64,000 nucleotides of DNA, from assembly GCF_004138335.1 (NCBI RefSeq), contig NZ_RYFW01000001.1:558001-622000 (forward strand), given 5' to 3'. The notes beneath the pieces were generated by a model, which did no database searches, was not told where the DNA came from, and worked only from the letters and a program-made list of their open reading frames with translations. Numbering within the stretch: the first letter of the stretch is position 1; each line of letters starts with the position of its first letter. This document shows positions 43,346-52,394 of this stretch, one piece after another. Origin of the DNA: Peristeroidobacter agariperforans (lineage in GTDB: Bacteria; Pseudomonadota; Gammaproteobacteria; Steroidobacterales; Steroidobacteraceae). The translations under genes and the position numbers were made by a program.

Positions 43346-46067
43346 CCAGCAGGGCGCGCACGCGGCGCGCCAGCTCTTCTAATTGATACGGCTTGGGCAG
43401 CAGTTCGACCGAGCCGTCGAGCAGACTTCGGTGCATCAGGCTGCTGTCGCTGAAGCCCGAGGTCAGCAGCACTTTCAATTCGGCGCGCCGCTCGGTGAGC
43501 TTTTCCACCAGCTGCGGGCCGAGCAGGCCGCCAGGCAACATGATGTCCGTGAACACCAGCGCGATATCCGGATGTCGCATGAATCGCTCCAGAGCCTGAT
43601 GCCCGTTAGCAGCCTCGTGCACTCGATAGCCGAGGCTGGTAAGAATTTCAACCGTAGTCCCCCGCACCTCGGCATTGTCCTCCACTACGAGGATTGTTTC
43701 ATGGCCGCGCGGCAGGTCGGCTTGCTCGGTGCCTTCGGCCTGGGTCTCATCGGCACCCGCTTGCGACCGTGGAAAATACAACCGTACGGTCGTGCCCTGT
43801 TGCAGAACGCTGGTGATGTGCACGTGACCGCCGGACTGCTTCACGAAGCCATATACCATCGACAGGCCCAGGCCGCTGCCCTTCCCCACTTCTTTGGTCG
43901 TGAAGAACGGCTCGAAGACCCGCTTCAGCGTCTCGGCGGACATGCCCGCTCCGGTGTCGGCGACTTCGACCAGCGCGTACTCTCCGGGCGTCAGACCATC
44001 TTCACGGGGTTGTCGGTCCGCGCCGATAATCACATTTCGAGTCGCGATGGTAATTGCTCCGCCGCTGGGCATCGCATCGCGAGCATTGATCACCAGGTTG
44101 AGCACTGCATTCTCCAGCTGCCCGGGATCGGCTCGCGTGAACCACGTATCCGCGCCCAGCTGAATGTGGATCTCGATATCGCCTGTCAGCGAGCGACGCA
44201 GCAATTCGTACATCCCGCCGATCAACACATTCAGATCGACGGTCCTCGGCTCCAGCACCTGTTGGCGCGCGAACGCCAGCAATCGTTTGATCAACTCGCC
44301 GCCGCGCACCGCTGCGTTCAGCGCAGTCTCCGCTTGTCGCAACAAACGCGGTGTCTGCTGCAACGAGCGCGTCAGCAACTGCATATTGCCGACGATGACC
44401 GAGAGCAAATTGTTGAAGTCGTGCGCAATGCCGCCGGTGAGGCGGCCCACCGCTTCCATCTTCTGACTCTGCCGCAGCTCGGCTTCGAGCAAACGTTTCT
44501 CGGTGATGTCACGGGCGGCGACGAAACAACCTTGCAGCTCGCCGTTGTCGTCGTAGTGAGGAATGAACGCGGCTTCCAGATCGACCTGCTTGCCGCTCGC
44601 ATCTCGATAACGCCCCTGACCTTCGAGCGTCTTGCCTTGCAGAGCTTCGCGCACGTAGGGGCCGATCGCGCCATAGCGCCGATCGCCGATCACGTCTTTG
44701 ATGACACGTCCGCGAGAGTCGGCCAGCGGGGTCGCGAAGAACTGCTGGAAGATACGATTGGCGTAGACGATACGCTCGTCGCGATCCGCATACGCAACGA
44801 ACAACGGCAGCGAGTCCAACACGGTGCCGTAGAAATCCTGGCTGCGACTCAGCGCCTTTTCCGCATCGATCTGCGCGCTGATGTCACTGAGCGAGCCTGC
44901 GAGCCGCGTCGGCCGGCCGGAGGCATCACGCTCCGCTTCGCCTCTCAAGCGACACCAGACAATATTTCCTTTGCGAGTGACGACGCGGCAGCGGGTATCG
45001 AGCCTGCTTTGATTTTCCAGATGCGCGCGGATCTTACTAAGAACGCCGACTCGATCTTCCGCGTGCAAGACGTTCTGGAATGCCTGAAAGGTGTTGGCGA
45101 AGTTCACGTCCGCGCAGCCGATGATGTCGCGGAAGCGGCTCGCGTACCAGACGTGGCCCGTTAGCAGATCCCATTCATAGAGTCCGTCCAACGTGCCGCG
45201 GATTGCGCGTTCCCAGCGCTGCTCGACTTCATGCGCCGTGCGTTGATCTTGTTTGCTACGCGAGATGTCTCGAAGAACACCGATAACTCGCAGCGCCTTG
45301 CCGGCCGCATCACGGCGCACAACTTTGGCGTGCCCGAGGAACCATTTCTGCGTGCCGTCGTGGGCAGTCAGTCGATATTCGGCTTGGAAGTAAGGCGCGC
45401 CGCCATGGAAGTGGCGCTCGAACTTCTCGAGCACGCTGTGATCGTCGGCCGGCAGCATCAAGCGGTCGCTCAATTCCTCGCGTTTCAACAACTCGCCCGG
45501 ATCGACGCCGAGCGAAATGCGCCACTGATCGTTGTAGGAAACCTGGTTCTGCTCGACATTCCAGTCCCACATCGACAACTCGCTCGCCTCCATCGCCAAC
45601 TCGAGCCGCGCTTCGCTGGCACGCAAGGATTCGCGAGCGCGCTTGTAGTCGGTGATGTCTTCGAGCGTGATGACGACTTGTTTGGAATCGGCGGCGCGTG
45701 TGCTCACGCGAGTCCATGACATCCGCTCACCTTCTGACCGGATCAGCCATTCAGCGGTGAAGTCCTCGCCGGCGACGATCGCCTCACGCAGTTGCTGATA
45801 AACCGGCGAGTCGCCGGTTCGATCGGCGAGCAGCTGCAGGCCGCCCTGCAGGAGCTCGTCGCGCTCATAACCGGTCAGCCGGCAGAACGCCGCGTTGACC
45901 TGCGTCAGCCCGACCTGCCCGCCATTCCGGGTCGCAACAGCGATCCCGTGAACGACGGCATCGAGCGCGACGGACGCGTCGATGACTGAGCTGCGGTCGG
46001 CGACAGGCATGAAGTGAAGGTTTCGGTCCGCTTGCGAGTTCGGATGAGTGACATAAGCGGCCCACAT
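43311..46067 (-). CDS. multi-PAS hybrid histidine kinase with C-terminal REC, copy B
   Basis: The 918-residue protein has no membrane segment. It contains about four PAS domains (LDAVVHGIAVATRNGG; LELAMEASELSMWDWN; RWERAIRGTLDGLYEWD; FYGTVLDSLPLFVAYAD). An HDFNN-type kinase core follows (MEAVGRLTGGIAHDFNNLLSVI), then HATPase (GKGSGLGLSMVYGF) and a receiver (LVFTDIMLPGGLLGP). It is the counterpart of the kinase at 34769, with one more PAS and without its membrane anchor. It overlaps the downstream REC–EAL gene. An internal ATG at 46010 is another possible start. Confidence 0.92.
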   Translation of the reverse strand: MWAAYVTHPNSQADRNLHFMPVADRSSVIDASVALDAVVHGIAVATRNGGQVGLTQVNAAFCRLTGYERDELLQGGLQLLADRTGDSPVYQQLREAIVAGEDFTAEWLIRSEGERMSWTRVSTRAADSKQVVITLEDITDYKRARESLRASEARLELAMEASELSMWDWNVEQNQVSYNDQWRISLGVDPGELLKREELSDRLMLPADDHSVLEKFERHFHGGAPYFQAEYRLTAHDGTQKWFLGHAKVVRRDAAGKALRVIGVLRDISRSKQDQRTAHEVEQRWERAIRGTLDGLYEWDLLTGHVWYASRFRDIIGCADVNFANTFQAFQNVLHAEDRVGVLSKIRAHLENQSRLDTRCRVVTRKGNIVWCRLRGEAERDASGRPTRLAGSLSDISAQIDAEKALSRSQDFYGTVLDSLPLFVAYADRDERIVYANRIFQQFFATPLADSRGRVIKDVIGDRRYGAIGPYVREALQGKTLEGQGRYRDASGKQVDLEAAFIPHYDDNGELQGCFVAARDITEKRLLEAELRQSQKMEAVGRLTGGIAHDFNNLLSVIVGNMQLLTRSLQQTPRLLRQAETALNAAVRGGELIKRLLAFARQQVLEPRTVDLNVLIGGMYELLRRSLTGDIEIHIQLGADTWFTRADPGQLENAVLNLVINARDAMPSGGAITIATRNVIIGADRQPREDGLTPGEYALVEVADTGAGMSAETLKRVFEPFFTTKEVGKGSGLGLSMVYGFVKQSGGHVHITSVLQQGTTVRLYFPRSQAGADETQAEGTEQADLPRGHETILVVEDNAEVRGTTVEILTSLGYRVHEAANGHQALERFMRHPDIALVFTDIMLPGGLLGPQLVEKLTERRAELKVLLTSGFSDSSLMHRSLLDGSVELLPKPYQLEELARRVRALLDGKEENKRVPA

Positions 46068-46403
46068 CCAGCCGCAAGTGCGGAAGTCTGAAGAAATCCG
46101 CGCAGGGAAAGTGTGTTGTGGCGCGCGTCAATGCCCGGTTAAGGGTTTCCCCTAACGCCGAGGGGCGGTGGGTTGCGGAGAAGAGGGGTCGGTGGCTCGC
46201 GGAGGGTTAGCGGCTGGCGGAGGACAGGGTGGGGTAGCTCCTCCGGGCAGCTTAGAGAAGCATGGACCGTTCGGAGCAGCGCTACAGGGACGTACAAGCA
46301 GGGCGCCCGCGATAGCGGGAGCGAAGCGTGCGCAGGCGGGTGCGCGGTGCCCGGAGGAGCTACCCCGCCCTGGCCTCCGCGAACCACTGAGCCTCTTCAA
46401 ACC
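46068..46403. other. intergenic region between signalling island and pectin locus
   Basis: This 336-bp gap lies between the hybrid-kinase start and the kduD stop. Most of it is a terminal-inverted-repeat element at 46217–46380. Nearer the kinase is a CCCC/GGGG dyad around 46155–46171. No coding region is convincing. Confidence 0.5.
46217..46380. repeat. 164-bp element with 33-bp terminal inverted repeats (MITE-like)
   Basis: The left arm 46217–46249 (GCGGAGG…TCCGGGCA) and right arm 46348–46380 are inverted copies of 33 bp with two mismatches. The 98-bp interior is non-coding and has no transposase. No target-site duplication is obvious. It could be a small non-autonomous mobile element, a relic, or a very long bidirectional terminator after kduD. 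Confidence 0.6.
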
Positions 46404-47168
46404 TTAGCGCGCGAGCCACCCACCGTCGACCGGAAGAATCGTCCCGTGCACGTAATCAGACGCAGCCGAGGAAAGAAACACCGCCGCGCCTCCCAAGTCC
46501 GATGGCTTCCCCCAGCGGCCAGCAGGAATGCGATTCAGGATGTCTTTATTCCGTTGCTCATCCGCCCGAAGCGCCGTCGTGTTGTTTGTTTCGAAGTAAC
46601 CCGGCGCGATGGCATTCACGTTGATGCCATACCCGGCCCACTCATTCGCCAACAAGCGGGTCACGCCTGCGATACCACTCTTGCTCGCCGTGTAGGACGC
46701 CGTGCGGATGCCGCCTTGGAAAGACAGCATCGATGCGATGTTGATGATCTTGCCGCCCCGCCCCGCATTCACCATGGATTGCGCCACGGCCTGCGCCAGG
46801 AAGAACGGCGTCTTCAAATTCACATTGAGCGCCGCGTCCCAATCCTGTTCCGTGAACACCAGCGCGTCGTTGCGACGGATGATGCCGGCGTTGTTGATCA
46901 GGATGTCGACCCGACCGGCCGCGTCGATGGCGCGGGCCACGACTTGATGCGCTTCATGGCTGCGCTCCAGATCGGCGTATAGCGAATGAAATTTGCGGCC
47001 GGCGGCAACGACGCCTCTTTCGGTATCGACCGTGCTGGAGCGGGCGATGCCGACGATGTCGGCGCCGGCTTGCGCCAGCGCGACGGCGATGCCCTGTCCC
47101 AGGCCGGTGTTGGCGCCGGTGACCAGCGCCACTTTGCCAGCGAGAGAAAACGAAACGGGTTGGCTCAT
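46404..47168 (-). CDS. kduD: 2-dehydro-3-deoxy-D-gluconate 5-dehydrogenase (KduD)
   Basis: The 254-residue short-chain dehydrogenase reduces 2,5-diketo-3-deoxygluconate to 2-keto-3-deoxygluconate with NAD(P)H. It has the cofactor loop TGANTGLGQG, NNAGIIRR, the catalytic Ser in NIASM, YTASKSG (Tyr/Lys) and the KduD-type ending INVNAIAPGYFETNNTTALRADEQRN with RIPAGRWG. It is the last gene of uxaC–kduI–kduD, one base after kduI. It completes conversion of unsaturated uronates released by pectate lyases. Confidence 0.95.
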   Translation of the reverse strand: MSQPVSFSLAGKVALVTGANTGLGQGIAVALAQAGADIVGIARSSTVDTERGVVAAGRKFHSLYADLERSHEAHQVVARAIDAAGRVDILINNAGIIRRNDALVFTEQDWDAALNVNLKTPFFLAQAVAQSMVNAGRGGKIINIASMLSFQGGIRTASYTASKSGIAGVTRLLANEWAGYGINVNAIAPGYFETNNTTALRADEQRNKDILNRIPAGRWGKPSDLGGAAVFLSSAASDYVHGTILPVDGGWLAR

Positions 47169-47169
47169 G

Positions 47170-48021
47170 TTATTGCAGCTGGCAGATGTCGAGAACGTTC
47201 ATGTCGGTGTAGTCCAGGTTCTCGCCGCCCATGGCCCAGATGAAGCTGTAGTTGCGAGTGCCCGCGCCCATGTGGATGGACCATGGCGGCGACATCACGG
47301 CCTCTTCGTTGCCGATCACGAGACTGCGCATCTCGTCCGGCTCGCCCATGAAGTGCATGACGCGCTGCTGATCGCCTTCCAGGTCGAAATAGAAATAAAT
47401 TTCCGAACGACGATCGTGCAGATGCGGCGGCATGGTGTTCCACACGCTGCCGGTCTTCAGCAGCGTCATGCCCAGCAGCAGCTGCGAGGACTTGCAGGTG
47501 GCCGGCACGATGTATTGATAGATCGTGCGCTCGTTCGATGTTTCCAGCGCGCCGCGCTCCAGCGGCACTGCCTTGTCGATCGAGATGTGCACGGCTTCGA
47601 AGCGTGCGTGCGCCGGCGTGGAAGCCAGGTAGAACTTGGCAGTCTCGCCGGCCTTGGCCGCTTCGAACACCACGTCCTTCGTGCCCATCGGCACATACAA
47701 ACCGTCCTTGGGCGCGAGGTTATAAACGGTGCCGTCGAGCGTCACCTTGCCGGCAGTCTTGCCGATGTTGACGACGCCCAGCTCGCGACGCTCCAGGAAC
47801 GGTTTGCCCTTTGCGGACGCCGGTTCTGTCTGCTCCGGCAGCTTCAACGCCTGGCCGGCGGCCATCGCGCCGCCAATGACGAAGCGCTCGTAGTGCGTGT
47901 AGTTCAACGTGATCTGGTTCTCTTTGAACAGATCCTGCACCAGGTAGCGCTCGCGCAGCTGCTCGGTGGTGGCCCCGGCCATCATGTCCGGGTGCGTGGC
48001 GTGATACGTTTTCTTGAACAC
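47170..48021 (-). CDS. kduI: 5-dehydro-4-deoxy-D-glucuronate isomerase (KduI)
   Basis: The 283-residue cupin isomerase converts 5-keto-4-deoxyuronate to 2,5-diketo-3-deoxygluconate. Family features: [23 protein letters not shown] at the N-terminus, the metal-site run [15 protein letters not shown] (His, His, Glu), and [24 protein letters not shown]. Length is typical. It lies 29 bp after uxaC and one base before kduD, so the three form an operon that takes both saturated and unsaturated galacturonides. Confidence 0.96.
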   Translation of the reverse strand: MFKKTYHATHPDMMAGATTEQLRERYLVQDLFKENQITLNYTHYERFVIGGAMAAGQALKLPEQTEPASAKGKPFLERRELGVVNIGKTAGKVTLDGTVYNLAPKDGLYVPMGTKDVVFEAAKAGETAKFYLASTPAHARFEAVHISIDKAVPLERGALETSNERTIYQYIVPATCKSSQLLLGMTLLKTGSVWNTMPPHLHDRRSEIYFYFDLEGDQQRVMHFMGEPDEMRSLVIGNEEAVMSPPWSIHMGAGTRNYSFIWAMGGENLDYTDMNVLDICQLQ

Positions 48022-48050
48022 GTGAGTTCCTCTGCAATAGAGCGGCGCCG

Positions 48051-49463
48051 TCAGAGCTTGTAAGCCTGCTTCGGCAGCCGATAGGCGAGATCGCGAGCGA
48101 CTTGGGCCGCCCCGTCTTCATCGATGCGATGTTCCGCGACCAGGCGCGACAGATAGACACAATCGATACGACGCGCCAGATCGTGGCGAGCCGGAATCGA
48201 CAGGAATGCGCGCGTGTCGTCGTTGAAACCGACGGTGTTGTAAAAACCCGCGGTCTCGGTGGTGTACTCACGGAAGCGCAACATGCCTTCCGGACTATCG
48301 TGGAACCACCACGACGGGCCGAGCTTCAGCGCCGGATAATGACCGGCGAGCGGCGCGAGCTCGCGGCTGTACACCGTCTCATCCAGCGTGAACAGAATGA
48401 TGCTGAGCGACTTGCTGTTGCCGAAGCGATCCAGCAACGGGCGCAGCGCCTGCACGTACTCGGTCTTCTCCGGAATGTCCGCGCCCTTGTCGCGGCCGAA
48501 GGTCTCGAACAACCAGCGGTTGTGATTGCGGAACGCACCCGGGTGGATCTGCATCACCAGGCCGTCTTCCTCGCTCATCTTCGCCATCTCGACCAGCATG
48601 GCCGCGCGGAACAGCTCGGCATCGGCAGGCGTGAACTTGCCGGACGTGATTTTCTCGAACAGACGCTGCGCCTCGACCGGGCTCAGGTCCGCAGTGGCGG
48701 CAGTCGGATGACCGTGGTCGGTCGAAGTCGCACCGGCCTTGGCGAAATCGGCGCGGCGCTTGCGATGCGCGCTGAGATAACCTTTCCACGAGTAAACATC
48801 TTCACCCGTAATCTCGGCGAAGCGCTTCAGTGCATCCTTGAACTGCTCGTGCTCGGGATCGATCACGGCATCCGGCCGATACGCCGTGATGACGCGACCT
48901 TTCCAGCCGCTGCTCTGAATCTTGTGATGATGGTCGAGCGTATCGACCGGCGATTCGGTGGTCGCGAGCACTTCGATGTTGAAACGCTCGAACAGGGCGC
49001 GCGGACGGAATGCATCCGTTGCGAGTTTTTCGCCGATGACATCGAAGTAATGATCGGCGGTCGAAGGCTCCAGCCGCACCTTGATATCGAACACTTTGGC
49101 GAACACATAGTTCAGCCACAGCCACGACGGCGTGCCGTTGAACAGATAAAAATGCGCCGCGAACTTGCGCCACGCTTCACGTGGATTGGCATTCGACGGC
49201 CCGCGTCGGGACGCGACGCCCAGCTCGTTCAGGTCGACGCCCTGGCTGTACAACATACGAAACAAATAGTGATCCGGCGCCAGCAGCAGCTCGGTAGCGT
49301 TGCCGAACGGAGCATTGCCGGCGAACCACTGCGGATCGGTGTGGCCGTGCGGGCTCAGGATGGGCAGGTCGCGGACTTCCGCGTACAGACGGCGCGCAAT
49401 CTGTCGGACAGCCGGGTCAGCGGGGAACAGTCGGTCTTCGTGCAGATTTAACGGTGTGCTCAT
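48051..49463 (-). CDS. uxaC: glucuronate/galacturonate isomerase (UxaC)
   Basis: The 470-residue enzyme isomerises D-galacturonate to tagaturonate (and glucuronate to fructuronate). Landmarks: [21 protein letters not shown] with metal-binding His, [26 protein letters not shown], and [22 protein letters not shown] 49463 is chosen over a TTG two codons upstream. A 14-bp operator lies 43 bp before the start. It is the first gene of an operon with kduI and kduD, and its own substrate leads on to UxaA and the reductase encoded at 50865–53860. Confidence 0.96.
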   Translation of the reverse strand: MSTPLNLHEDRLFPADPAVRQIARRLYAEVRDLPILSPHGHTDPQWFAGNAPFGNATELLLAPDHYLFRMLYSQGVDLNELGVASRRGPSNANPREAWRKFAAHFYLFNGTPSWLWLNYVFAKVFDIKVRLEPSTADHYFDVIGEKLATDAFRPRALFERFNIEVLATTESPVDTLDHHHKIQSSGWKGRVITAYRPDAVIDPEHEQFKDALKRFAEITGEDVYSWKGYLSAHRKRRADFAKAGATSTDHGHPTAATADLSPVEAQRLFEKITSGKFTPADAELFRAAMLVEMAKMSEEDGLVMQIHPGAFRNHNRWLFETFGRDKGADIPEKTEYVQALRPLLDRFGNSKSLSIILFTLDETVYSRELAPLAGHYPALKLGPSWWFHDSPEGMLRFREYTTETAGFYNTVGFNDDTRAFLSIPARHDLARRIDCVYLSRLVAEHRIDEDGAAQVARDLAYRLPKQAYKL

Positions 49464-49506
49464 GGGCAATGCCGGTTCACTTTTGGGGAGCGGCAGAGTA
49501 GCAAAT

Positions 49507-49520
49507 GGTAACCGGTGTCA
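49507..49520 (-). promoter_or_regulatory. LacI-type operator upstream of uxaC
   Basis: On the minus strand it reads TGACACCGGTTACC. It differs at one base from the identical sites at 50828–50841 and 54796–54809. The CG-centred ACCGGT core is typical of LacI-family operators. Confidence 0.75.
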
Positions 49521-49587
49521 TGTTCCGCCGCCAGCAATCTATTCCTCGGGAAACCTGAACCGTGCGCAAAATTCGCGCGCGACCCGC

Positions 49588-50736
49588 CTAATTGGCCGGA
49601 CGGCCGGACGACTCGCGCACCACCAGATGCGGAAAAACCGTGGTGGCGGCGACCGATGGTCCTTCGGTGCGCGAAATCTTCGAGATCAGCTTCTCTGCCG
49701 CCAACCGTCCCATGTCGCGGATCGGTTGTCTCATGGTGGTCAGGGAGGGACAAAGCCGGGAGGCCAGTGGACTGTCGTCGAAGCCAATGATGGTGAGGTC
49801 GTGCGGAATGCGCAGGCCTCGCAGATAGGCCGTGCGATAGACACCGGCCGCAGTCTCGTCATTGCCGGCGAAGATCGCGGTGGGCCGCGGCGAGCGCGAT
49901 AACAGCATTTCGGCGCAAGCTGCGCCGGATTCGAAGGTGTACGCGCCCTCTGCGATGTAATCGGGAGACAGCGTCAGGCCACGATCGGCGAGCGCGTTCG
50001 AGAAACCCTCGAGACGCTCTTGCGAAGAACGATAATTCGTCGGGCCGATGATCATGGCGATGCGCGTGTGTCCCAGCTTCGCCAGATGCTCGGCAACTTC
50101 GGCGGCGGACTGGCGATCCATGGACTGCACCAGGTTCTGCGGCTCATCGAGCGCGGCCGACAAGATGCGAATGTAGGGACAACCGATCTCGCGCAGCATG
50201 TCAGCCAGCGCATTGTTCTCCGACACCGGCGGCAGGATCAGCATGCCGTCGAGCTTCTGGCGGCCAACCAGCTGGCGAATATCGCTCAGGAATTCCGGGC
50301 TGTTGCGATCGCAGGGATGTACCACCAGCTCGTAGCCCACGCGTCGGAGCGCGCCGAGCGCGCCTTCCTGCACATTGATCACATACGGCGCGTTCGGGTT
50401 GTCATAAACCAAACCGATCAGATACGAACGGCGAAACGCGAGGCCGCGAGCCTGTGGATCCGGCGTAAAGCCCGTACTCCGAATGATCTCGGCAATGCGC
50501 GTTCGCGTTTCTTCACGCACGAACGGCGACTCGTTGATGACGCGCGAGACAGTCTTCTTCGAGACATTCGCCAGCCGGGCAATGTCGTTGATGGTGTGTT
50601 TCTTGTCGGGATTCCGGCGCACCACGGCCGGAGCCGCTTCGGGAACGGGGACGGGCCGCGTTTCGGCGACCGCGCGCACGGCAGCGGCCGGAGGAGTCGG
50701 CTGACGAGTCGCTTTTTTGGCCGATTTTTTCGCCAT
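49588..50736 (-). CDS. LacI family transcriptional regulator of hexuronate/pectin genes
   Basis: The 382-residue regulator has a LacI helix-turn-helix (TINDIARLANVSKKTVSRVINESPFV) but only from residue ~48. It is preceded by an unusual Lys/Ala/Pro-rich extension. The periplasmic-binding-protein-like effector domain follows: LIGLVYDNPNAPYV, LVGRQKLDGMLILPP, GHTRIAMIIGP, AIFAGNDETAAGVYR and IIGFDDSPLASR. It sits between uxaC and uxaA, with candidate operators on both sides, and is probably autoregulated from the shared site at 50828. The inducer is most likely a uronate or KDG, by context only. Confidence 0.93.
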   Translation of the reverse strand: MAKKSAKKATRQPTPPAAAVRAVAETRPVPVPEAAPAVVRRNPDKKHTINDIARLANVSKKTVSRVINESPFVREETRTRIAEIIRSTGFTPDPQARGLAFRRSYLIGLVYDNPNAPYVINVQEGALGALRRVGYELVVHPCDRNSPEFLSDIRQLVGRQKLDGMLILPPVSENNALADMLREIGCPYIRILSAALDEPQNLVQSMDRQSAAEVAEHLAKLGHTRIAMIIGPTNYRSSQERLEGFSNALADRGLTLSPDYIAEGAYTFESGAACAEMLLSRSPRPTAIFAGNDETAAGVYRTAYLRGLRIPHDLTIIGFDDSPLASRLCPSLTTMRQPIRDMGRLAAEKLISKISRTEGPSVAATTVFPHLVVRESSGRPAN

Positions 50737-50827
50737 CGACGAGATAACCTGCTTTAAGGTCGGGCCGCGTCAGAATACCCTGCGCGTAGGCTCGAGCGCA
50801 GTAACGGTAGCAGAACCTGGCGCCAGC

Positions 50828-50841
50828 TGACACCGGTTTCC
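50828..50841 (+). promoter_or_regulatory. LacI-type operator between lacI-like gene and uxaA
   Basis: TGACACCGGTTTCC lies 23 bp before uxaA and 91 bp before the divergent regulator gene. It is identical, base for base, to the site before the pectate lyase (54796–54809, other strand). Confidence 0.8.
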
Positions 50842-50864
50842 CGATCTGCCCCATCAGTGCCATC

Positions 50865-52394
50865 ATGCAGACCATGAACGCGCCCGCTTCTGTCAATTCT
50901 GTGCCCCCGGCCGTCTATCGAGTCTCGACCGAAGACGACGTTGCCGTAGCCTTGCGAGACCTCGCTGCGCAGGAAACCATTGCGATCGGCGACCGATCGG
51001 TGCTGGTCACCGCCGCGATCCCCCGTGGACATAAGCTGGCCATTCGCCCCGTGTCCGCGGGACAAGTCGTCCGCAAGTACGGCTGGCCGATCGGTCGAGC
51101 AACGGCCGACATTGCCGTCGGCTCGCACGTTCACTCCCATAATCTGGAAACGCTGTTGAGCGGCGCCGATGCATACGAGTTTGGCGGCTCGAGCGCAGCG
51201 ACGGCCGGCAAACCGGCAGGCAAAGGAGGTTCATTCCTGGGCTATCGTCGCGCCAATGGCAAGGTCGGCACGCGCAACGAGATCTGGATTCTGTGCACCG
51301 TCGGGTGTGTGGGCCGCACGGCCGAACGCATCGCGCGGCTCGCCGCCCAGAAATATGCCGGCCGCGTCGATAACGTCGTCGCCTTCCCTCATCAGTTCGG
51401 TTGCTCGCAGCTCGGCGGCGATCTCGATCGCACGCGCCGGTTGATTGCCGGCCTGGCGCGTCATCCGAATGCGGGTGGCGTGTTGATCCTCGGACTGGGG
51501 TGCGAATCGAATCAGCTGTCCAAGCTGCTGAGTGAGATCCCCGAGTCAGAGAAAGCGCGCATTCGTTACTTCGCCGCGCAAGCGACAGAGGACGAAACCG
51601 AAGCGGGCTTGCAGGCGGTTGAAGAGCTCGTGCAACTCGCCGAAAAGGATCAGCGAGTAGCGTGCGGCCTGGATGATCTGGTTGTCGGTTTGAAATGCGG
51701 CGGCTCCGATGGATTCAGCGGCATCACGGCGAATCCGCTGGTCGGCCGCATCGCCGATCGGGTTACTGAAGCCGGTGGCACGGCGGTGCTCACCGAGATT
51801 CCAGAGATCTTCGGAGCCGAACAGCTGTTGATGGAGCGCGCAGCGAGTCGCGAGGTATTCGATGGCATCGTGACCATCGTGAATGACTTCAAGGAATACT
51901 TCCTGCGCAACAACCAGCCGGTGCACGAGAATCCCTCGCCGGGCAACAAGGCCGGCGGCATCACGACGCTGGAAGAGAAATCCCTCGGCGCCGTGCAGAA
52001 AGGCGGCCACGCCACGGTCACCCAGGTGCTTCGCTATGGTGAGCGCACGACCAAGCCTGGACTGACGCTGCTCGAAGCGCCCGGCAACGATGGCGTTTCG
52101 TCGACGGCGCTGGTGGCAGCGGGCGCGACGATTCTGTTGTTCACCACCGGCCGCGGCACGCCGCTGGGCTTTCCGGTGCCGACACTGAAGATCAGCTCGA
52201 ACTCCGTGCTCGCCCAGCACAAATCGCACTGGATCGATTTCGACGCCGGCAAGGCGCTGACCGCCGCCGATCCCGAAGCCGTGACCGACGAGTTCCTGCA
52301 GCTGATCGTCGCCACCGCGTCCGGCCAGCCCGCACGCAACGAGCTGAACGAGCAGCGTGAAATTGCAATCTGGAAAGATGGTGTGACTCTGTGA
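50865..52394 (+). CDS. uxaA: altronate dehydratase (UxaA)
   Basis: The 509-residue enzyme dehydrates D-altronate to 2-keto-3-deoxygluconate. It has the N-terminal SAF domain (TIAIGDRSVLVTAAIPRGHKLAI … GSHVHSHNLET) and the long C-terminal domain (GYRRANGKVGTRNEIWILCTVGCVG, CSQLGGDL, GLGCESNQ, LKCGGSDGFSGITANP, LFTTGRGTPLGFPVPTLKISSN). Cysteines in CTVGCVG and GCESNQ are likely iron ligands. A second ATG nine bases downstream is possible. Its stop overlaps the GTG of the reductase gene (GTGA), so the two are translated together. This is the galacturonate branch after UxaC. Confidence 0.95.
   Translation: MQTMNAPASVNSVPPAVYRVSTEDDVAVALRDLAAQETIAIGDRSVLVTAAIPRGHKLAIRPVSAGQVVRKYGWPIGRATADIAVGSHVHSHNLETLLSGADAYEFGGSSAATAGKPAGKGGSFLGYRRANGKVGTRNEIWILCTVGCVGRTAERIARLAAQKYAGRVDNVVAFPHQFGCSQLGGDLDRTRRLIAGLARHPNAGGVLILGLGCESNQLSKLLSEIPESEKARIRYFAAQATEDETEAGLQAVEELVQLAEKDQRVACGLDDLVVGLKCGGSDGFSGITANPLVGRIADRVTEAGGTAVLTEIPEIFGAEQLLMERAASREVFDGIVTIVNDFKEYFLRNNQPVHENPSPGNKAGGITTLEEKSLGAVQKGGHATVTQVLRYGERTTKPGLTLLEAPGNDGVSSTALVAAGATILLFTTGRGTPLGFPVPTLKISSNSVLAQHKSHWIDFDAGKALTAADPEAVTDEFLQLIVATASGQPARNELNEQREIAIWKDGVTL

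Noticed and set aside
43383-45164. Long plus-strand open frame opposite the hybrid kinase
   Set aside because: It is antisense to a gene with complete PAS, HisKA, HATPase and REC domains and shows no family motif; high GC content keeps antisense frames open. The same applies to long frames opposite uxaC (48102–49451), AsmA (24281–25468) and the lipoprotein gene (1358–2806).
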